Positions 1 to 9,167 of a stretch of DNA of 49,882 nt are shown here, in pieces; position 1 is the stretch's first letter; every line of letters starts with the position of its first letter. Source of the DNA: Deltaproteobacteria bacterium (lineage in GTDB: Bacteria; Desulfobacterota; Syntrophobacteria; Syntrophobacterales; Syntrophobacteraceae); the NCBI GenBank assembly GCA_021813685.1, contig JAKAJS010000146.1, forward strand, positions 1 through 49,882. The letters run 5' to 3'. A program made the position numbers and the translations under genes. The notes under the pieces are model-generated. The model saw only the letters and a program-made list of their open reading frames with translations, made no database searches and had not been told where the DNA came from.

Positions 1-23
1 TCCCGTTGGATTGGGAAATCGAG

Positions 24-45
24 CACATCACAGCACCGTGATGTG
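24..45. other. Perfect inverted repeat upstream of kinase gene
   Basis: CACATCAC-N6-GTGATGTG is a perfect 8-bp inverted repeat about 120 bases before the kinase start at 168. It could be a regulator operator or the end of an upstream terminator; there is no T-run. The rest of 1-167 shows no convincing gene. Confidence 0.35.
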
Positions 46-167
46 ACTCATTACGCATATCGGACCTCGGAAAAACCACTCTTGACAGTAGGTGGGCTTT
101 CTTCATGCTCAGTTCCGGGAATTGCTGAATCCACGGCGTCCGAATCAGCGTGATGTTGAGGTGGTAT

Positions 168-1391
168 ATGAAGAAGCCATCTAAGGAGAACTGGGACACC
201 ATGCAGGCCAAGGTGGTGGGGATTGGCGAACCCTCCTTTCGCAGGAGTTGTTACCCCAAACTGCAGGAAAAGCTCTCTGAACTGGAAAGATTCAAGACTC
301 TGATCCATCTGGCCGATGACATGATTTTCCTCATCCATGGGCAAACCGGAAAACTGGTTGATGTCAGCCGGTCCATGTGTATTCAGCTCGGATACTCCCG
401 GGAGGAACTCCTCACCATGAGAGTGGAGGATGTGCTTCTGGCAAAAGATGCCTCGATTCCAATCGATTGGCGGAAAAAGAGGCCTCGCGGAGAAAAAGGA
501 TTGGTCTCTACCCGGCTCTCCACCAGAAACGGCCTTGAATTGCCGGTCGAGACCACGTTGAGTTCGATCACCTTCAACGAGGTACCCTATTTCGTAGCGG
601 TCGCGCGGGACATTACCGAACACAAACGGGTCGTGGAAGAACTCCGTAAATCGCAAAATGAACTTGAACTGCGTGTAAAGGAGCGGACGGCGGAATTGGA
701 ATTAGCCAACGAAAATCTCCGCCTGGTTCCTTCCAGGCTGATTGGCGCCCAGGAAAACGAAAGGCAAAGACTGGCCGTCGAACTGCACGACAGCATCGGG
801 CAAACGCTTGCCGCTCTTAAGTTTCGCATCGAGCATGTAATCATTGTACTTGAGAAGCAGGAATACAAACAAGGGCTCAACCTGCTTCACGAATTCATTC
901 CCGTTCTTCAGCGTTCCATCGATGAAACAAGAACAATCTATATGGGACTGAAGCCTACCGTTCTCACCGAGTATGGTCTTTTGGCCGCTTTGAATTGGTA
1001 TCGGCGGGAGATTCTAAAAATTCATCCCGAACATCATATAGAACTTGAAACCTCAATCGACGAAAAAGACATCCCTGAAGGTATAAAGATCGCAATTTTC
1101 AGGATAACCCAGGAGGCCGTGAACAATAGCTTCAAACATGGCGCCCCGGAGTGGGTGAGCGTTCGCCTTGCCTTAAATAATGATGCCATTGAGCTTGAGA
1201 TAAGTGATGACGGGATCGGAATGAACCTGGATCACATTATGGGTTCGCATTCGGCAAACAGCCTGGGGCTCATAGGGATGAGAGAAAGGGCTGAGCTCAC
1301 AGGCGGAGAATTCCTGATAGAGTCATGTGAACATGAGGGCACTTCGGTAAGGGCCATTTGGCGGAATCAGCCAGGTGGGCAATCAGTATGA
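168..1391 (+). CDS. PAS-domain sensor histidine kinase, NarL/HisKA_3 type
   Basis: A cytoplasmic sensor kinase of about 407 residues that would autophosphorylate and pass phosphate to a response regulator. A PAS domain covers about residues 40-155, ending in the usual FVAVARDITEHKR. A coiled coil follows, then a HisKA_3 dimerisation region with ERQRLAVELHDSIGQTL (phospho-acceptor His near 207) and a HATPase with EAVNNSFKHG, DDGIGM and GMRERAEL. No membrane segment is visible, so the signal is probably internal. The ATG at 168 is chosen because TTGAGGTGG lies just upstream; GTG 150 and ATG 153 are in frame but lack a ribosome site. No LuxR-type regulator follows; a 34-codon frame begins at 1388 in an ATGA overlap but resembles nothing known. 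Confidence 0.9.
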   Translation: MKKPSKENWDTMQAKVVGIGEPSFRRSCYPKLQEKLSELERFKTLIHLADDMIFLIHGQTGKLVDVSRSMCIQLGYSREELLTMRVEDVLLAKDASIPIDWRKKRPRGEKGLVSTRLSTRNGLELPVETTLSSITFNEVPYFVAVARDITEHKRVVEELRKSQNELELRVKERTAELELANENLRLVPSRLIGAQENERQRLAVELHDSIGQTLAALKFRIEHVIIVLEKQEYKQGLNLLHEFIPVLQRSIDETRTIYMGLKPTVLTEYGLLAALNWYRREILKIHPEHHIELETSIDEKDIPEGIKIAIFRITQEAVNNSFKHGAPEWVSVRLALNNDAIELEISDDGIGMNLDHIMGSHSANSLGLIGMRERAELTGGEFLIESCEHEGTSVRAIWRNQPGGQSV

Positions 1392-1551
1392 CAAATCAGC
1401 GAGATACGCCCGGCAATCTGCGGATCCAGCCCTTCGAGATTCTTTTGCGCCTGCGTAGAAAGCTCAACTTTCCATGCCAGAGCATTTCATGACCCCTTGG
1501 AGAGGCGCGGTTTGGGACTCGCCGGAATGGACGGCTTCAAGCTCGAGTAAT

Positions 1552-1589
1552 GCCAGGCATCGGGTCTTCCGAGGAAGCCGATGCCTGGC
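1552..1589. terminator. Strong hairpin between convergent genes
   Basis: GCCAGGCATCGG (1552-1563) pairs perfectly with CCGATGCCTGGC (1578-1589), and an inner CTTCC/GGAAG stem continues it. It lies between the convergent ends of the kinase and glmS, so it probably stops transcription from both sides. There is no U-tract. Confidence 0.55.
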
Positions 1590-1627
1590 TTGCCAAACCG
1601 GTGCTCTGGTCGCCTCCCCTGCGCGTT

Positions 1628-3463
1628 CTACTCCACCGTGACACTCTTTGCCAGGTTTCTGGGCTGATCGACATCGGTGCCGCGAAGCACTGCGACATGA
1701 TAGGCCAGAAGCTGCAGGGGCAGACTGAAGAGCACGGGAGAAAGCCACTGCGAGGAAGGCTGGAGCACGAACTGGTTCTCGGCCGGCCCGACTATTTCGC
1801 TCGGCTCCCCCTCGATGAGGGCGAGCACTATTCCGTCTCTTGCCCGCACCTCCTGGATATTGGAGATCATTTTTTCAAAAAGAGGCCCGTGTTTTAACAG
1901 CACCATAACGGGCATCTCCGAATCGATAAGCGCTATGGGGCCGTGTTTCATCTCGCCGGCCGCATAGCCTTCGGCATGGATGTAGGAGATTTCCTTGAGT
2001 TTTAGCGCTCCTTCGAGGGCTATCGGATAGAGCGGGCCTCTGGCGAGGTAGAGAAAGTCCTTATAATCTTTGAATTGTCTGGCCCAGTCGCCGATCCTCT
2101 CGGCATCCGCAAGGATTTTCTCCATCTTTCCGGGAAGTTCGATGAGCTCCTGGATGCATTGCTCGATCGTCTCACGCGGCTGTTTGCCGGTTTGGGAGGC
2201 CCAGTGGACCGCAAGGAGATAGAGGGCGATGAGCTGGGTGGTGAAGGCCTTGGTGGAAGCCACGCCGATTTCGGGCCCGGCATGCGTGTAGATGACCCCC
2301 TGCGCCAACCTGGCGATGCTGCTTCCCACAACGTTTACGATGGCCCGGCAATGAGCGCCCTTGTCCAGGCCTTCTTTCAGGGCCGCCCGGGTATCGGCCG
2401 TTTCTCCGGACTGGCTTATGACCAGGAGAAGCGTCTTATCGTCAAGAATCGGGTCCCGGGAGCGGAATTCGGAAGCGAGGTCCACTTCGACAGGGACTCG
2501 GCAAAGCCCCTCGATCATGTACTTGGCAACCAGCGCCGCGTGGTAGGAGGTGCCGCACGCAACCAGAAAGACCCTCTCGATCTTGTCGAGCAGGGCCTTA
2601 TCGAGATTGAGTTCCGGGAAATTGACCGCCCTGCGCTCGAGGTCCACCACGCTGCGGAAGGTGTCGATGACGGCCCGTGGCTGCTCGTGGATTTCCTTCA
2701 GCATAAAATGCTTGTAGCCGGCCTTTTCGGCCATGATGGGGTTCCAGTTCACCTGCTGGGGCTCTGGGCGGCGCTCGCTGCCGTCCTGGAGGGATTCGAG
2801 CGTGTAGCCCGCTTTGGACAGGAAGACGATCTCCTCGTCGTTCAGGTAGACGACGCTGCGCGTGTAAGGCAGGATGGCCGGAACGTCCGAGGCTAGAAAG
2901 CAGGCGCCGTCGGAGATCCCCAGGATGAGGGGGCTTTCCTTGCGGGCGGCGACCAGCATGTCCGGTTCTTCTTCGTTTACGATGACCAACGCATAGGAAC
3001 CTTTGAGTTTTTTAAGGGTATTTCGCACCGCCTGCCGGTAGTCGCCGCATTTTCGCCGCTCGCTGTCCAGCAGAGCCACGATGACTTCGGTGTCCGTCTG
3101 GGAGGCGAACTGATGGCCACCTTTCTCGAGTTCCTCTTTGAGAGGGGCGTAGTTTTCGATGATGCCGTTGTGGACCAGGGCCAGGGGACCGCAGCGGTGC
3201 GGATGGGCGTTTTCTTCCGAAGGCCTGCCGTGAGTCGCCCACCGGGTGTGGGCCACGCCGACCTTTCCGAAAACCGGTGTTTCGGTGAGCTTGGAGGCGA
3301 GCCCGCTGAGCTTGCCCTGGCAGCGAACGATCTGGAGCAGGCCGTCGGGGCCGACCATGGCGATGCCCGCGCTGTCGTAGCCTCGGTATTCGAGCCGTGC
3401 AAGACCGTTCATCAGGATCTCGCAAGCTTCCTCAGGACCTATATACCCTACTATTCCGCACAT
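1628..3463 (-). CDS. glmS: Glutamine-fructose-6-phosphate aminotransferase (isomerizing)
   Basis: Makes glucosamine-6-phosphate from fructose-6-phosphate and glutamine, the entry step to UDP-GlcNAc for peptidoglycan and surface sugars. The 611-residue protein starts MCGIVGYIG, so Cys2 is the glutaminase nucleophile after Met removal. The glutamine amidotransferase domain takes about residues 2-220. Two SIS domains follow (about 285-425 and 455-600), with SQSGETADT and the C-terminal DQPRNLAKSVTVE typical of GlmS. Length matches the bacterial family. GGAAGAAA lies just before the ATG. It stands alone, convergent with the kinase; no glmS ribozyme-like leader was recognised. Confidence 0.98.
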   Translation of the reverse strand: MCGIVGYIGPEEACEILMNGLARLEYRGYDSAGIAMVGPDGLLQIVRCQGKLSGLASKLTETPVFGKVGVAHTRWATHGRPSEENAHPHRCGPLALVHNGIIENYAPLKEELEKGGHQFASQTDTEVIVALLDSERRKCGDYRQAVRNTLKKLKGSYALVIVNEEEPDMLVAARKESPLILGISDGACFLASDVPAILPYTRSVVYLNDEEIVFLSKAGYTLESLQDGSERRPEPQQVNWNPIMAEKAGYKHFMLKEIHEQPRAVIDTFRSVVDLERRAVNFPELNLDKALLDKIERVFLVACGTSYHAALVAKYMIEGLCRVPVEVDLASEFRSRDPILDDKTLLLVISQSGETADTRAALKEGLDKGAHCRAIVNVVGSSIARLAQGVIYTHAGPEIGVASTKAFTTQLIALYLLAVHWASQTGKQPRETIEQCIQELIELPGKMEKILADAERIGDWARQFKDYKDFLYLARGPLYPIALEGALKLKEISYIHAEGYAAGEMKHGPIALIDSEMPVMVLLKHGPLFEKMISNIQEVRARDGIVLALIEGEPSEIVGPAENQFVLQPSSQWLSPVLFSLPLQLLAYHVAVLRGTDVDQPRNLAKSVTVE

Positions 3464-3513
3464 AAATTTCTTCCTGCCTCATCGGGTTAGAAAAAGCATG
3501 CCGGCCGTAAAGG

Positions 3514-3547
3514 AAAATCCCCCCTGCCCCCCTTTGCAAAGGGGGGG
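3514..3547. repeat. C-run palindromic intergenic repeat, copy 1
   Basis: CCCCCCTTTGCAAAGGGGGG (3527-3546) is a perfect palindrome preceded by AAAATCCCCCCTG. It belongs to the same family as the element at 19214-19255, read in the opposite direction. It lies in the 374-base gap 3464-3837 between glmS and mntA, where nothing else recognisable was found. Confidence 0.75.
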
Positions 3548-3837
3548 AAATCCGGTCCATTCCGTAATTGACATGGGGTTTCCGGAGGGACACGAAATTG
3601 ATTTGGGATGCAACCTAATCACATTCCCCGGCGCGCCGCAAGATCAAAATGAAGGGCATCCGGGAACTCCTGACAACGAAAAACCTCCGGCTTATTTTCC
3701 GGGAAGAAGCCTCCGCGATATGTTAGCATTGTGGCGCCATCGCGAACCGGTGCTCCTCGGCAAACCGGGTCAATTCCATACCATGTTTTTGGCAACGATG
3801 CGGTGAAGCTACTTGAAATCAATGTGGGGTGCAGATC

Positions 3838-4128
3838 ATGAAGCGAGACGATGTCCTTGCCATCTTAAAAGAATTTAAACGGGACCGTGCGGAAGAATAC
3901 GGTATTCTGGAAATAGGGGTATTCGGCTCGGTTGCGCGAGACGAGGCCGGAGAAGACAGCGACGTGGATATCTGCATAAAGACCAGGACCCCCAATCCGT
4001 TCGCCCTGGTCCACATCAAGGAAGAAATCGAGCAGCGGGTTAAAAGGCGGGTCGAAATCATTCGTGTACGGGAAAAGATGAATCCTTTTCTCCGTGAACG
4101 CATAGAAAGAGAAGGCAGCTATGTTTGA
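3838..4128 (+). CDS. mntA: MNT-type nucleotidyltransferase antitoxin
   Basis: Antitoxin of a HEPN/MNT toxin-antitoxin pair. The 96-residue protein is a minimal nucleotidyltransferase with GSVARDEAGEDSDVDI, which fits the family motif GSX10DXD; the aspartates bind metal and nucleotide. In the characterised MntA/HepT pair the enzyme adds AMP units to a tyrosine of the toxin and so inactivates it. The same job is inferred here because the next gene is a HepT with the target motif. The two genes overlap by 8 bases, so they are translated together. ATG 3838 is preceded by GGGGT; a GTG at 3829 would add three residues. Confidence 0.9.
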   Translation: MKRDDVLAILKEFKRDRAEEYGILEIGVFGSVARDEAGEDSDVDICIKTRTPNPFALVHIKEEIEQRVKRRVEIIRVREKMNPFLRERIEREGSYV

Positions 4129-4492
4129 CAGGGATCTCGTTGTTGCGATACTCACGCAAATCGACGAGGCCCTCGAAAAAATCTTGACCCGCGCCATGCG
4201 GATTCGAAGTGCGGACGATTTCACCGATTCGCCGTCCGGGATGGAAACATTGGATAGCATTTGTATGCTCTTTATCGCAGTGGGCGAGGCATCGAAGAAT
4301 GTCGATAAAATCACGAATGGCAAGCTTCTTTTGCGATATCCCGAGATCGACTGGACGGGCACCATCGGTTTCAGGGACATAATCGCTCATCATTATTTCG
4401 ATGTTGATGCTCAACAAGTATTCTGGATATGCGCCCATGAAGTGGGACCGCTGTCGGCGACCATCAAAAATATGATAAAGGAGTTGCGCTGA
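4121..4492 (+). CDS. hepT: HEPN-domain RNase toxin (HepT, DUF86 family)
   Basis: A 123-residue all-alpha HEPN toxin, expected to be a small dimeric RNase. The active-site motif RX4HXY is seen as RDIIAHHY near residues 86-93: Arg and His are catalytic and the Tyr is the residue AMPylated by MntA in the known system. Length is normal for DUF86/HepT. The start overlaps the end of mntA, so toxin and antitoxin are produced together. The pair sits alone between glmS and dnaE beside a palindromic repeat, consistent with a small acquired module. Confidence 0.9.
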   Translation: MFDRDLVVAILTQIDEALEKILTRAMRIRSADDFTDSPSGMETLDSICMLFIAVGEASKNVDKITNGKLLLRYPEIDWTGTIGFRDIIAHHYFDVDAQQVFWICAHEVGPLSATIKNMIKELR

Positions 4493-4587
4493 TGGCCCTG
4501 CACCAGAAGGCCGTCGGGAGAAATATAAGCCCGGGTGATTGGGGCGATTAAAACATAAATGTGCCAATACTCAGGAGAACGGACCGA

Positions 4588-7500
4588 ATGGATTTTGTCC
4601 ACCTGCACGTCCATACCCAGTACAGCCTTCTTGACGGCGCGATCCGCCTGAAGGACCTTTTTGAAACCGCGCGCTCCTACCAGATGCCGGCGGCGACGAT
4701 TACAGACCATGGCAACATGTACGGGGCGCTCGAATTCTACGAGCTGTCCAAAAAGTACGGGATAAAACCCATCGTGGGGTGCGAGGCCTATGTTGCGCCC
4801 AGAAGCCGCCACGACCGGGGCAAAATCTCCGGCGCCCCGCAGGGCCAGGCTTCCTCGGAGACAGGGGGCGAGGAAGACCGAAGTTTTCACCTTACTCTTC
4901 TTGCCCGCAATCAAACGGGCTATCAGAACCTGATGAAACTGGTCTCCCTGGGGTTCATAGAAGGCTTCTATTACAAGCCGCGAATCGACAAGGAAATTCT
5001 AAGACTCCACAGCGAGGGGCTTATTGCCCTTTCGGGCTGCCTCAAAGGCGAGGTCGCCCAGATGCTTATCAAGAATCAGTTCGAGGCCGCCAGAAAATCG
5101 GCCCTGGAATATGCGCAAATATTCGCGCCGGGAGATTTCTACCTCGAAATCCAGGCCAACGGAATTCCGGAGCAGGCCGTGGCAAACGAGGGGCTGGTGC
5201 GCCTTTCCCGGGAGATGTCCCTGCCGCTTGTGGCCACAAACGACTGCCACTATCTGCGTAAAGCCGACGCGCGCGCTCATGAAATCCTCCTGTGCATCCA
5301 GACGGGAAAAACCGTTGCCGATGAAAGACGGTTCAAGTTTCAAACCGATCAACTCTACTTCAAATCCCCCGAGGAGATGGAGAAGGAATTCGCCTATATT
5401 CCCGAAGCGCTCGCGAACACGATCGAGATTGCGAACAAATGCGATTTGAAACTCGACCTTGGCAGCTATCACTTCCCGGTGTTTCCGATCGAGGAAGGCG
5501 AGAGCATCGACGAGAGGTTCGAAAAAGAGGTGCGGGAGGGCTTCGATCTGAGAATCGAGGCCATAAGACGCAAGGATCCGGGTTTTAACGAAGAGCGGCT
5601 GCGCGAGTACCGGGAAAGGATGGACTACGAAATTCGCATCATCAAGCAGATGGGCTTTCCCGCCTATTTTCTGATCGTTTCGGATTTCATCAATTATGCG
5701 AAAAGAAACGGAATTCCGGTAGGCCCGGGCCGCGGGTCGGCGGCCGGAAGCCTCGTGGCGTTTCTCATGCGCATAACCGATATCGACCCGATCGAACACG
5801 GGCTCATCTTCGAGCGCTTCCTGAACATCGAACGCATAAGCATGCCCGATATCGACGTGGACTTTTGCGTAAACGGCAGAAACAAGGTCCTGGAATACGT
5901 GACCCATCGGTACGGAAAAGACCGGGTATCCCAGATCGCCACATTCGGAACGATGCAGGCGCGCGCGGTCATTCGCGACGTGGGCCGGGCCCTTGCCATG
6001 CCCTATAACGATGTGGACCGCATCGCCAAACTCATTCCCGCAACCCTTGGCATCGATCTGAAGGGGGCCATGGCCGTCGAGCCGCGCCTGGTGGAGATGC
6101 AGTCGGAAAACCCGCAGATACGGGAACTCTTCGAAATAGCCCGGGCACTCGAGGGCCTTACCCGCCATGCCTCCACCCACGCCGCCGGGGTGGTCATCGC
6201 CGACCGGCCCATCGTGGAATATATGCCCATGTGCGTCGGGCCCGAAGGCGAAATCGTTTCCCAGTACCCCATGAAGTACGTCGAAAAGACGGGACTGATA
6301 AAGTTCGACTTCCTGGGTCTTCGAAACCTCACGGTCATAAAGGACGCCATACAGCTGATCGAGCAAAACCACGGCGTCCAGGTCAACATGGAAGCCCTCC
6401 CGCTCGACGACCCGGAAACTTACGCGCTGCTCTCCCGCGCCGATACGACCGGAGTGTTCCAGCTGGAAAGCTCGGGGATGCGGGACATCCTGATGAAGCT
6501 GCGCCCGGAGAATTTTTCGGACATCGTGGCCCTGGTGGCTCTCTACCGTCCCGGCCCGCTGGAAAGCGGCATGGTCGATCAGTACATAAAGGGCAAGCAC
6601 GGCGCAGAGGTCGTCTACGACCTCGATATACTCAAGCCCATACTGGAATCGACCCACGGCGTCATTCTCTACCAGGAGCAGGTGATGAAAATCGCAAGCG
6701 TCCTGGCAAACTACACCCTGGGAGAAGCCGATATTCTGCGCCGGGCCATGGGTAAAAAGATCGCCTCGCTCATGGACGAACAGCGCGACCGGTTCGTCAA
6801 GGGCGCGGTGGAAAACGGCATAGACGGCGCCAAGGCCAGCCATATTTTCGATCTCATGGCAAAATTTGCCGAATATGGCTTCAACAAGTCTCACAGCGCG
6901 GCCTACGCTCTCATAGCCTACCATACCGCCTGGCTCAAAACCCATTACCCGGTCGAATTCATGGCTGCGCTCATGAACAGCTTCCTGGGCAGCTCCGACC
7001 AGATCGTGAAGCTCATAAACCAATGCGCGCAGATGGAGATTCGCATTCTTCCCCCGGACGTAAACGAGAGCGGCATGGTCTTCCAGGTGGTGGACCGCAT
7101 GATCCGCTTCGGCCTCGGGGCGGTGAAAAACGTGGGCGAGACCGCCGTCGAGATCATTTTGCAGTGCCGGCGCGACCAGGGTCCCTATACCACCATCCAT
7201 GATTTCTGCGCCCGGATCGATTCGCAGAAAGTAAACCGGCGGGTAATCGAGCAGCTCATCCGGTGCGGGGCCTTCGACTCCCTGCACCCGAACCGGGCAC
7301 AGCTCATGGCGGGGCTCGACGAGGTGCTCGACCGGGCCGCAAGCGTCCAGAAAGACCGCTCCTCGGGGCAAATGAACCTGTTCGAGGTGCTGCGCTCCAA
7401 AAACAAGATAAAGCCCCCTTCGCTTCCCGACATTGCCGACTGGGACAGCCGCATGCGGCTCCAGTTCGAAAAGGAATCGCTCGGTTTCTACATCTCCGGT

Positions 7501-8091
7501 CACCCTCTCGATTTTTACGCCGACCAGATCCGCTCGGTCTCCACCGCCGACACCCAATCGGTAAAAGAAAAGAGGGAAGGCGCCGAGGTGGTGCTCTGCG
7601 GGCTGTTTTCGATCATAAAGGAAATCACGACCAAGCGCGGCGACCGAATGGCCATTCTGAACCTCGAAGACAGGGACGGGAACATCGAGGTTGTGGCCTT
7701 CCCCGAAATCTTCACCCAGGCCCGGGCGCTCGTGGCAGGCGACGAACCGCTTGCTCTGTGGGCAAAAGTCCAGCAGGACGAAAAATCGACCAAGCTGATC
7801 GCAAACCGCCTCATGAGCATGGAGGAGGCCGCGCTGCAGGCGGTCGACTCGGTGCGCATAAAGCTCGATGCGGCCGCGATGGATCGCGACGCTTTCGGCC
7901 GGCTGAGGCACCTTCTGGTGAGCCACTCCGGCGAGTGCCGGGCGGTGCTGCACCTGGCCGTGCAGGATCAGGGAGAAGCCATACTCGATTTATCCAAACT
8001 GCGGGTCACTCCCAACCACGCCTTTTTCGAGGAGATGCACCTCCACTTCGGTCCGAACAGCGCCGAGGCGACCTACAAAAACGGCGCATAA
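4588..8091 (+). CDS. dnaE: DNA polymerase III subunit alpha
   Basis: The replicative polymerase, about 1167 residues, the normal DnaE length. The PHP domain opens with FVHLHVHTQYSLLDG. The palm follows, with PGRGSAAGS and PDIDVDF carrying the catalytic aspartates, then the fingers/tau-binding part and the helix-hairpin-helix region. Near the end an OB-fold (VVLCGLFSIIKEITTKRGD onward) binds single-stranded DNA. ATG 4588 is chosen because AGGAG lies 10 bases upstream and the PHP motif starts at once; a GTG at 4561 would add an unlikely 9-residue leader. The last 50 codons or so are partly duplicated 2.8 kb downstream (10826-10869). A long open frame on the opposite strand is a codon-bias shadow. 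Confidence 0.98.
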   Translation: MDFVHLHVHTQYSLLDGAIRLKDLFETARSYQMPAATITDHGNMYGALEFYELSKKYGIKPIVGCEAYVAPRSRHDRGKISGAPQGQASSETGGEEDRSFHLTLLARNQTGYQNLMKLVSLGFIEGFYYKPRIDKEILRLHSEGLIALSGCLKGEVAQMLIKNQFEAARKSALEYAQIFAPGDFYLEIQANGIPEQAVANEGLVRLSREMSLPLVATNDCHYLRKADARAHEILLCIQTGKTVADERRFKFQTDQLYFKSPEEMEKEFAYIPEALANTIEIANKCDLKLDLGSYHFPVFPIEEGESIDERFEKEVREGFDLRIEAIRRKDPGFNEERLREYRERMDYEIRIIKQMGFPAYFLIVSDFINYAKRNGIPVGPGRGSAAGSLVAFLMRITDIDPIEHGLIFERFLNIERISMPDIDVDFCVNGRNKVLEYVTHRYGKDRVSQIATFGTMQARAVIRDVGRALAMPYNDVDRIAKLIPATLGIDLKGAMAVEPRLVEMQSENPQIRELFEIARALEGLTRHASTHAAGVVIADRPIVEYMPMCVGPEGEIVSQYPMKYVEKTGLIKFDFLGLRNLTVIKDAIQLIEQNHGVQVNMEALPLDDPETYALLSRADTTGVFQLESSGMRDILMKLRPENFSDIVALVALYRPGPLESGMVDQYIKGKHGAEVVYDLDILKPILESTHGVILYQEQVMKIASVLANYTLGEADILRRAMGKKIASLMDEQRDRFVKGAVENGIDGAKASHIFDLMAKFAEYGFNKSHSAAYALIAYHTAWLKTHYPVEFMAALMNSFLGSSDQIVKLINQCAQMEIRILPPDVNESGMVFQVVDRMIRFGLGAVKNVGETAVEIILQCRRDQGPYTTIHDFCARIDSQKVNRRVIEQLIRCGAFDSLHPNRAQLMAGLDEVLDRAASVQKDRSSGQMNLFEVLRSKNKIKPPSLPDIADWDSRMRLQFEKESLGFYISGHPLDFYADQIRSVSTADTQSVKEKREGAEVVLCGLFSIIKEITTKRGDRMAILNLEDRDGNIEVVAFPEIFTQARALVAGDEPLALWAKVQQDEKSTKLIANRLMSMEEAALQAVDSVRIKLDAAAMDRDAFGRLRHLLVSHSGECRAVLHLAVQDQGEAILDLSKLRVTPNHAFFEEMHLHFGPNSAEATYKNGA
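8028..8071. repeat. dnaE 3'-end direct repeat, upstream (coding) copy
   Basis: These 44 bases encode part of the DnaE tail (EEMHLHFGPNSAEA). They recur in direct orientation at 10826-10869 with 40 of 44 matches by eye. The two copies bracket the DUF262 island. Confidence 0.85.
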
Positions 8092-8115
8092 GCGGCGAGC
8101 CGCCGCGGCCGAGTT

Positions 8116-8138
8116 GCCCGCTGCCTTCGGCGGCGGGC
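8116..8138 (+). terminator. Hairpin after dnaE
   Basis: GCCCGCTGCC-TTC-GGCGGCGGGC forms a 10-bp stem with one U-G pair and a 3-base loop, 25 bases after the dnaE stop. It is a likely transcription stop, though it has no long T-run. Confidence 0.55.
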
Positions 8139-8175
8139 CTGTTAACCGGATGGCATTCGGGGAAGATAGAGGTAG

Positions 8176-8203
8176 GGTGGGCAAAAGCGCAGTATTGCCC
8201 ACC
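8176..8203. repeat. Intergenic inverted repeat GGTGGGCAA/TTGCCCACC
   Basis: A perfect 9-bp inverted repeat with a 10-base loop, in the 444-base gap 8092-8535 after dnaE. No convincing gene was found in that gap. It resembles short interspersed palindromes but has only this copy in the window. Confidence 0.5.
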
Positions 8204-8467
8204 AAGGGCTTTCCGGATGGACACTAACTAATTGCGAAGTGTCGCTGGTTCCATCATTTCAGCGCGCCCCCGGAGACGTTTACTCCGGGGCGGAACCCGG
8301 GTGTTCCTTCCGCTATTTGGCGCCCTGTTCCGGCCCCCGAATTTTACGCGTGATGACGTGCCTTATCACACATGAAATGAGGGGCGCAGATACGGTTCAA
8401 GCCGTCGAGGGGGCCTGCCGGTCGATATGATTTCCGGCCTGGTGCCCATGCCCGATGTCTTTCCCCT

Positions 8468-8510
8468 TGTCCAGAACTGTGAACTGGACAAATCCCGGCG
8501 ATTTGTCCAG
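8468..8510. repeat. Overlapping TTGTCCAG/CTGGACAA inverted repeats
   Basis: TTGTCCAG (8468-8475), CTGGACAAATC (8484-8494) and GATTTGTCCAG (8500-8510) can fold as two alternative hairpins; the second is a perfect 11-bp stem with a 5-base loop. The array lies 26 bases beyond the stop of the minus-strand HEPN-like gene and could terminate it. Related TTTTGTCC and GGACAAAA words occur at the far side of the island (about 10427-10498), so these may also be relics of element ends. Confidence 0.5.
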
Positions 8511-8535
8511 TTATGGTGGACTGCCGTACCGGCCT

Positions 8536-9159
8536 TCATCGGATGGCTGCTGCTATACATAGCCGCAATTCAGATATCCACCTATCAATCAACATCGGCC
8601 CAGTCCCACCTAAGCGACAGTATAAAAACTCCAAGGGTAAAATGTTCGATCCAAAATTATGGCTGGCTGCCATTGCTTTAAACCTTGAATAAGTAACAGG
8701 AAGAGAATGAACGACGGCATTTCGTGTAAACCGAACTTCATCCGCAACCAATACGGCACTTAATGCATTAAACACTGTGTCGTAATTTGCAATTCCTAAT
8801 AACCGCGCTGCTCGAAGGCATTGATCCGGTATATACCAATCAGGTTCCCACGTGTTTCTCATTTTACGTGATGAACTCCAATTTTTTCTAAGCCACTCTA
8901 TGGAATCAATGGATGAAGGAACGGCAGGGCTACGGGGAAGCGCTCTGCCCGCAAGGGTAGTATAACAGCCGCTACATGAGCAAAAAATCAACTGGCGACA
9001 ATGCGCGCTCCAAAAATCATGGAGCCTAATTACAGCCAGAGCTGAATACACTAAAAAAGCTCGCTCATTTGTGTCCCGAAGCGCGATAGCTTCGCTTACC
9101 AGGCTCTCAATTCGCTTGCAGCATGTGTCAAATCTACGCAGAACACGATGAAGATTCAT
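8536..9159 (-). CDS. HEPN-like protein paired with DUF262 gene
   Basis: A 207-residue protein with no confident family assignment. It is largely helical, with a Cys-rich patch (FCSCSGC, around residues 59-65). Late in the sequence it has RNAVVHS, which fits the HEPN RNase motif RX4-6H, here in a helix-rich setting (VADEVRFTRNAVVHS). It starts 8 bases after the DUF262 gene ends, so the two are co-transcribed. From this I infer a two-gene defence or toxin-antitoxin module in which this is the candidate RNA-cutting effector. Local base composition is clearly more AT-rich than dnaE, suggesting acquisition. The HEPN call rests on one short motif and could be wrong. Confidence 0.6.
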   Translation of the reverse strand: MNLHRVLRRFDTCCKRIESLVSEAIALRDTNERAFLVYSALAVIRLHDFWSAHCRQLIFCSCSGCYTTLAGRALPRSPAVPSSIDSIEWLRKNWSSSRKMRNTWEPDWYIPDQCLRAARLLGIANYDTVFNALSAVLVADEVRFTRNAVVHSLPVTYSRFKAMAASHNFGSNILPLEFLYCRLGGTGPMLIDRWISELRLCIAAAIR

Positions 9160-9167
9160 TAGGTCAC

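Noticed and set aside
1388-1492. 34-codon frame starting in an ATGA overlap with the first kinase
   Set aside because: Translational coupling is suggestive, but the peptide resembles no receiver and is too short to support.
2075-2896. Open frame opposite glmS
   Set aside because: Shadow of glmS; no ribosome site and low-complexity composition.
3619-3822. 67-codon minus-strand frame between glmS and mntA
   Set aside because: No ribosome site, no similarity, composition like intergenic DNA.
4999-7953. Very long open frame (about 980 codons) on the strand opposite dnaE
   Set aside because: It mirrors the dnaE codon bias of a GC-rich gene; it matches no family and dnaE is certain.
8239-8681. 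Short plus-strand frames after dnaE
   Set aside because: They overlap hairpins and the HEPN-like gene and show no protein-like features.
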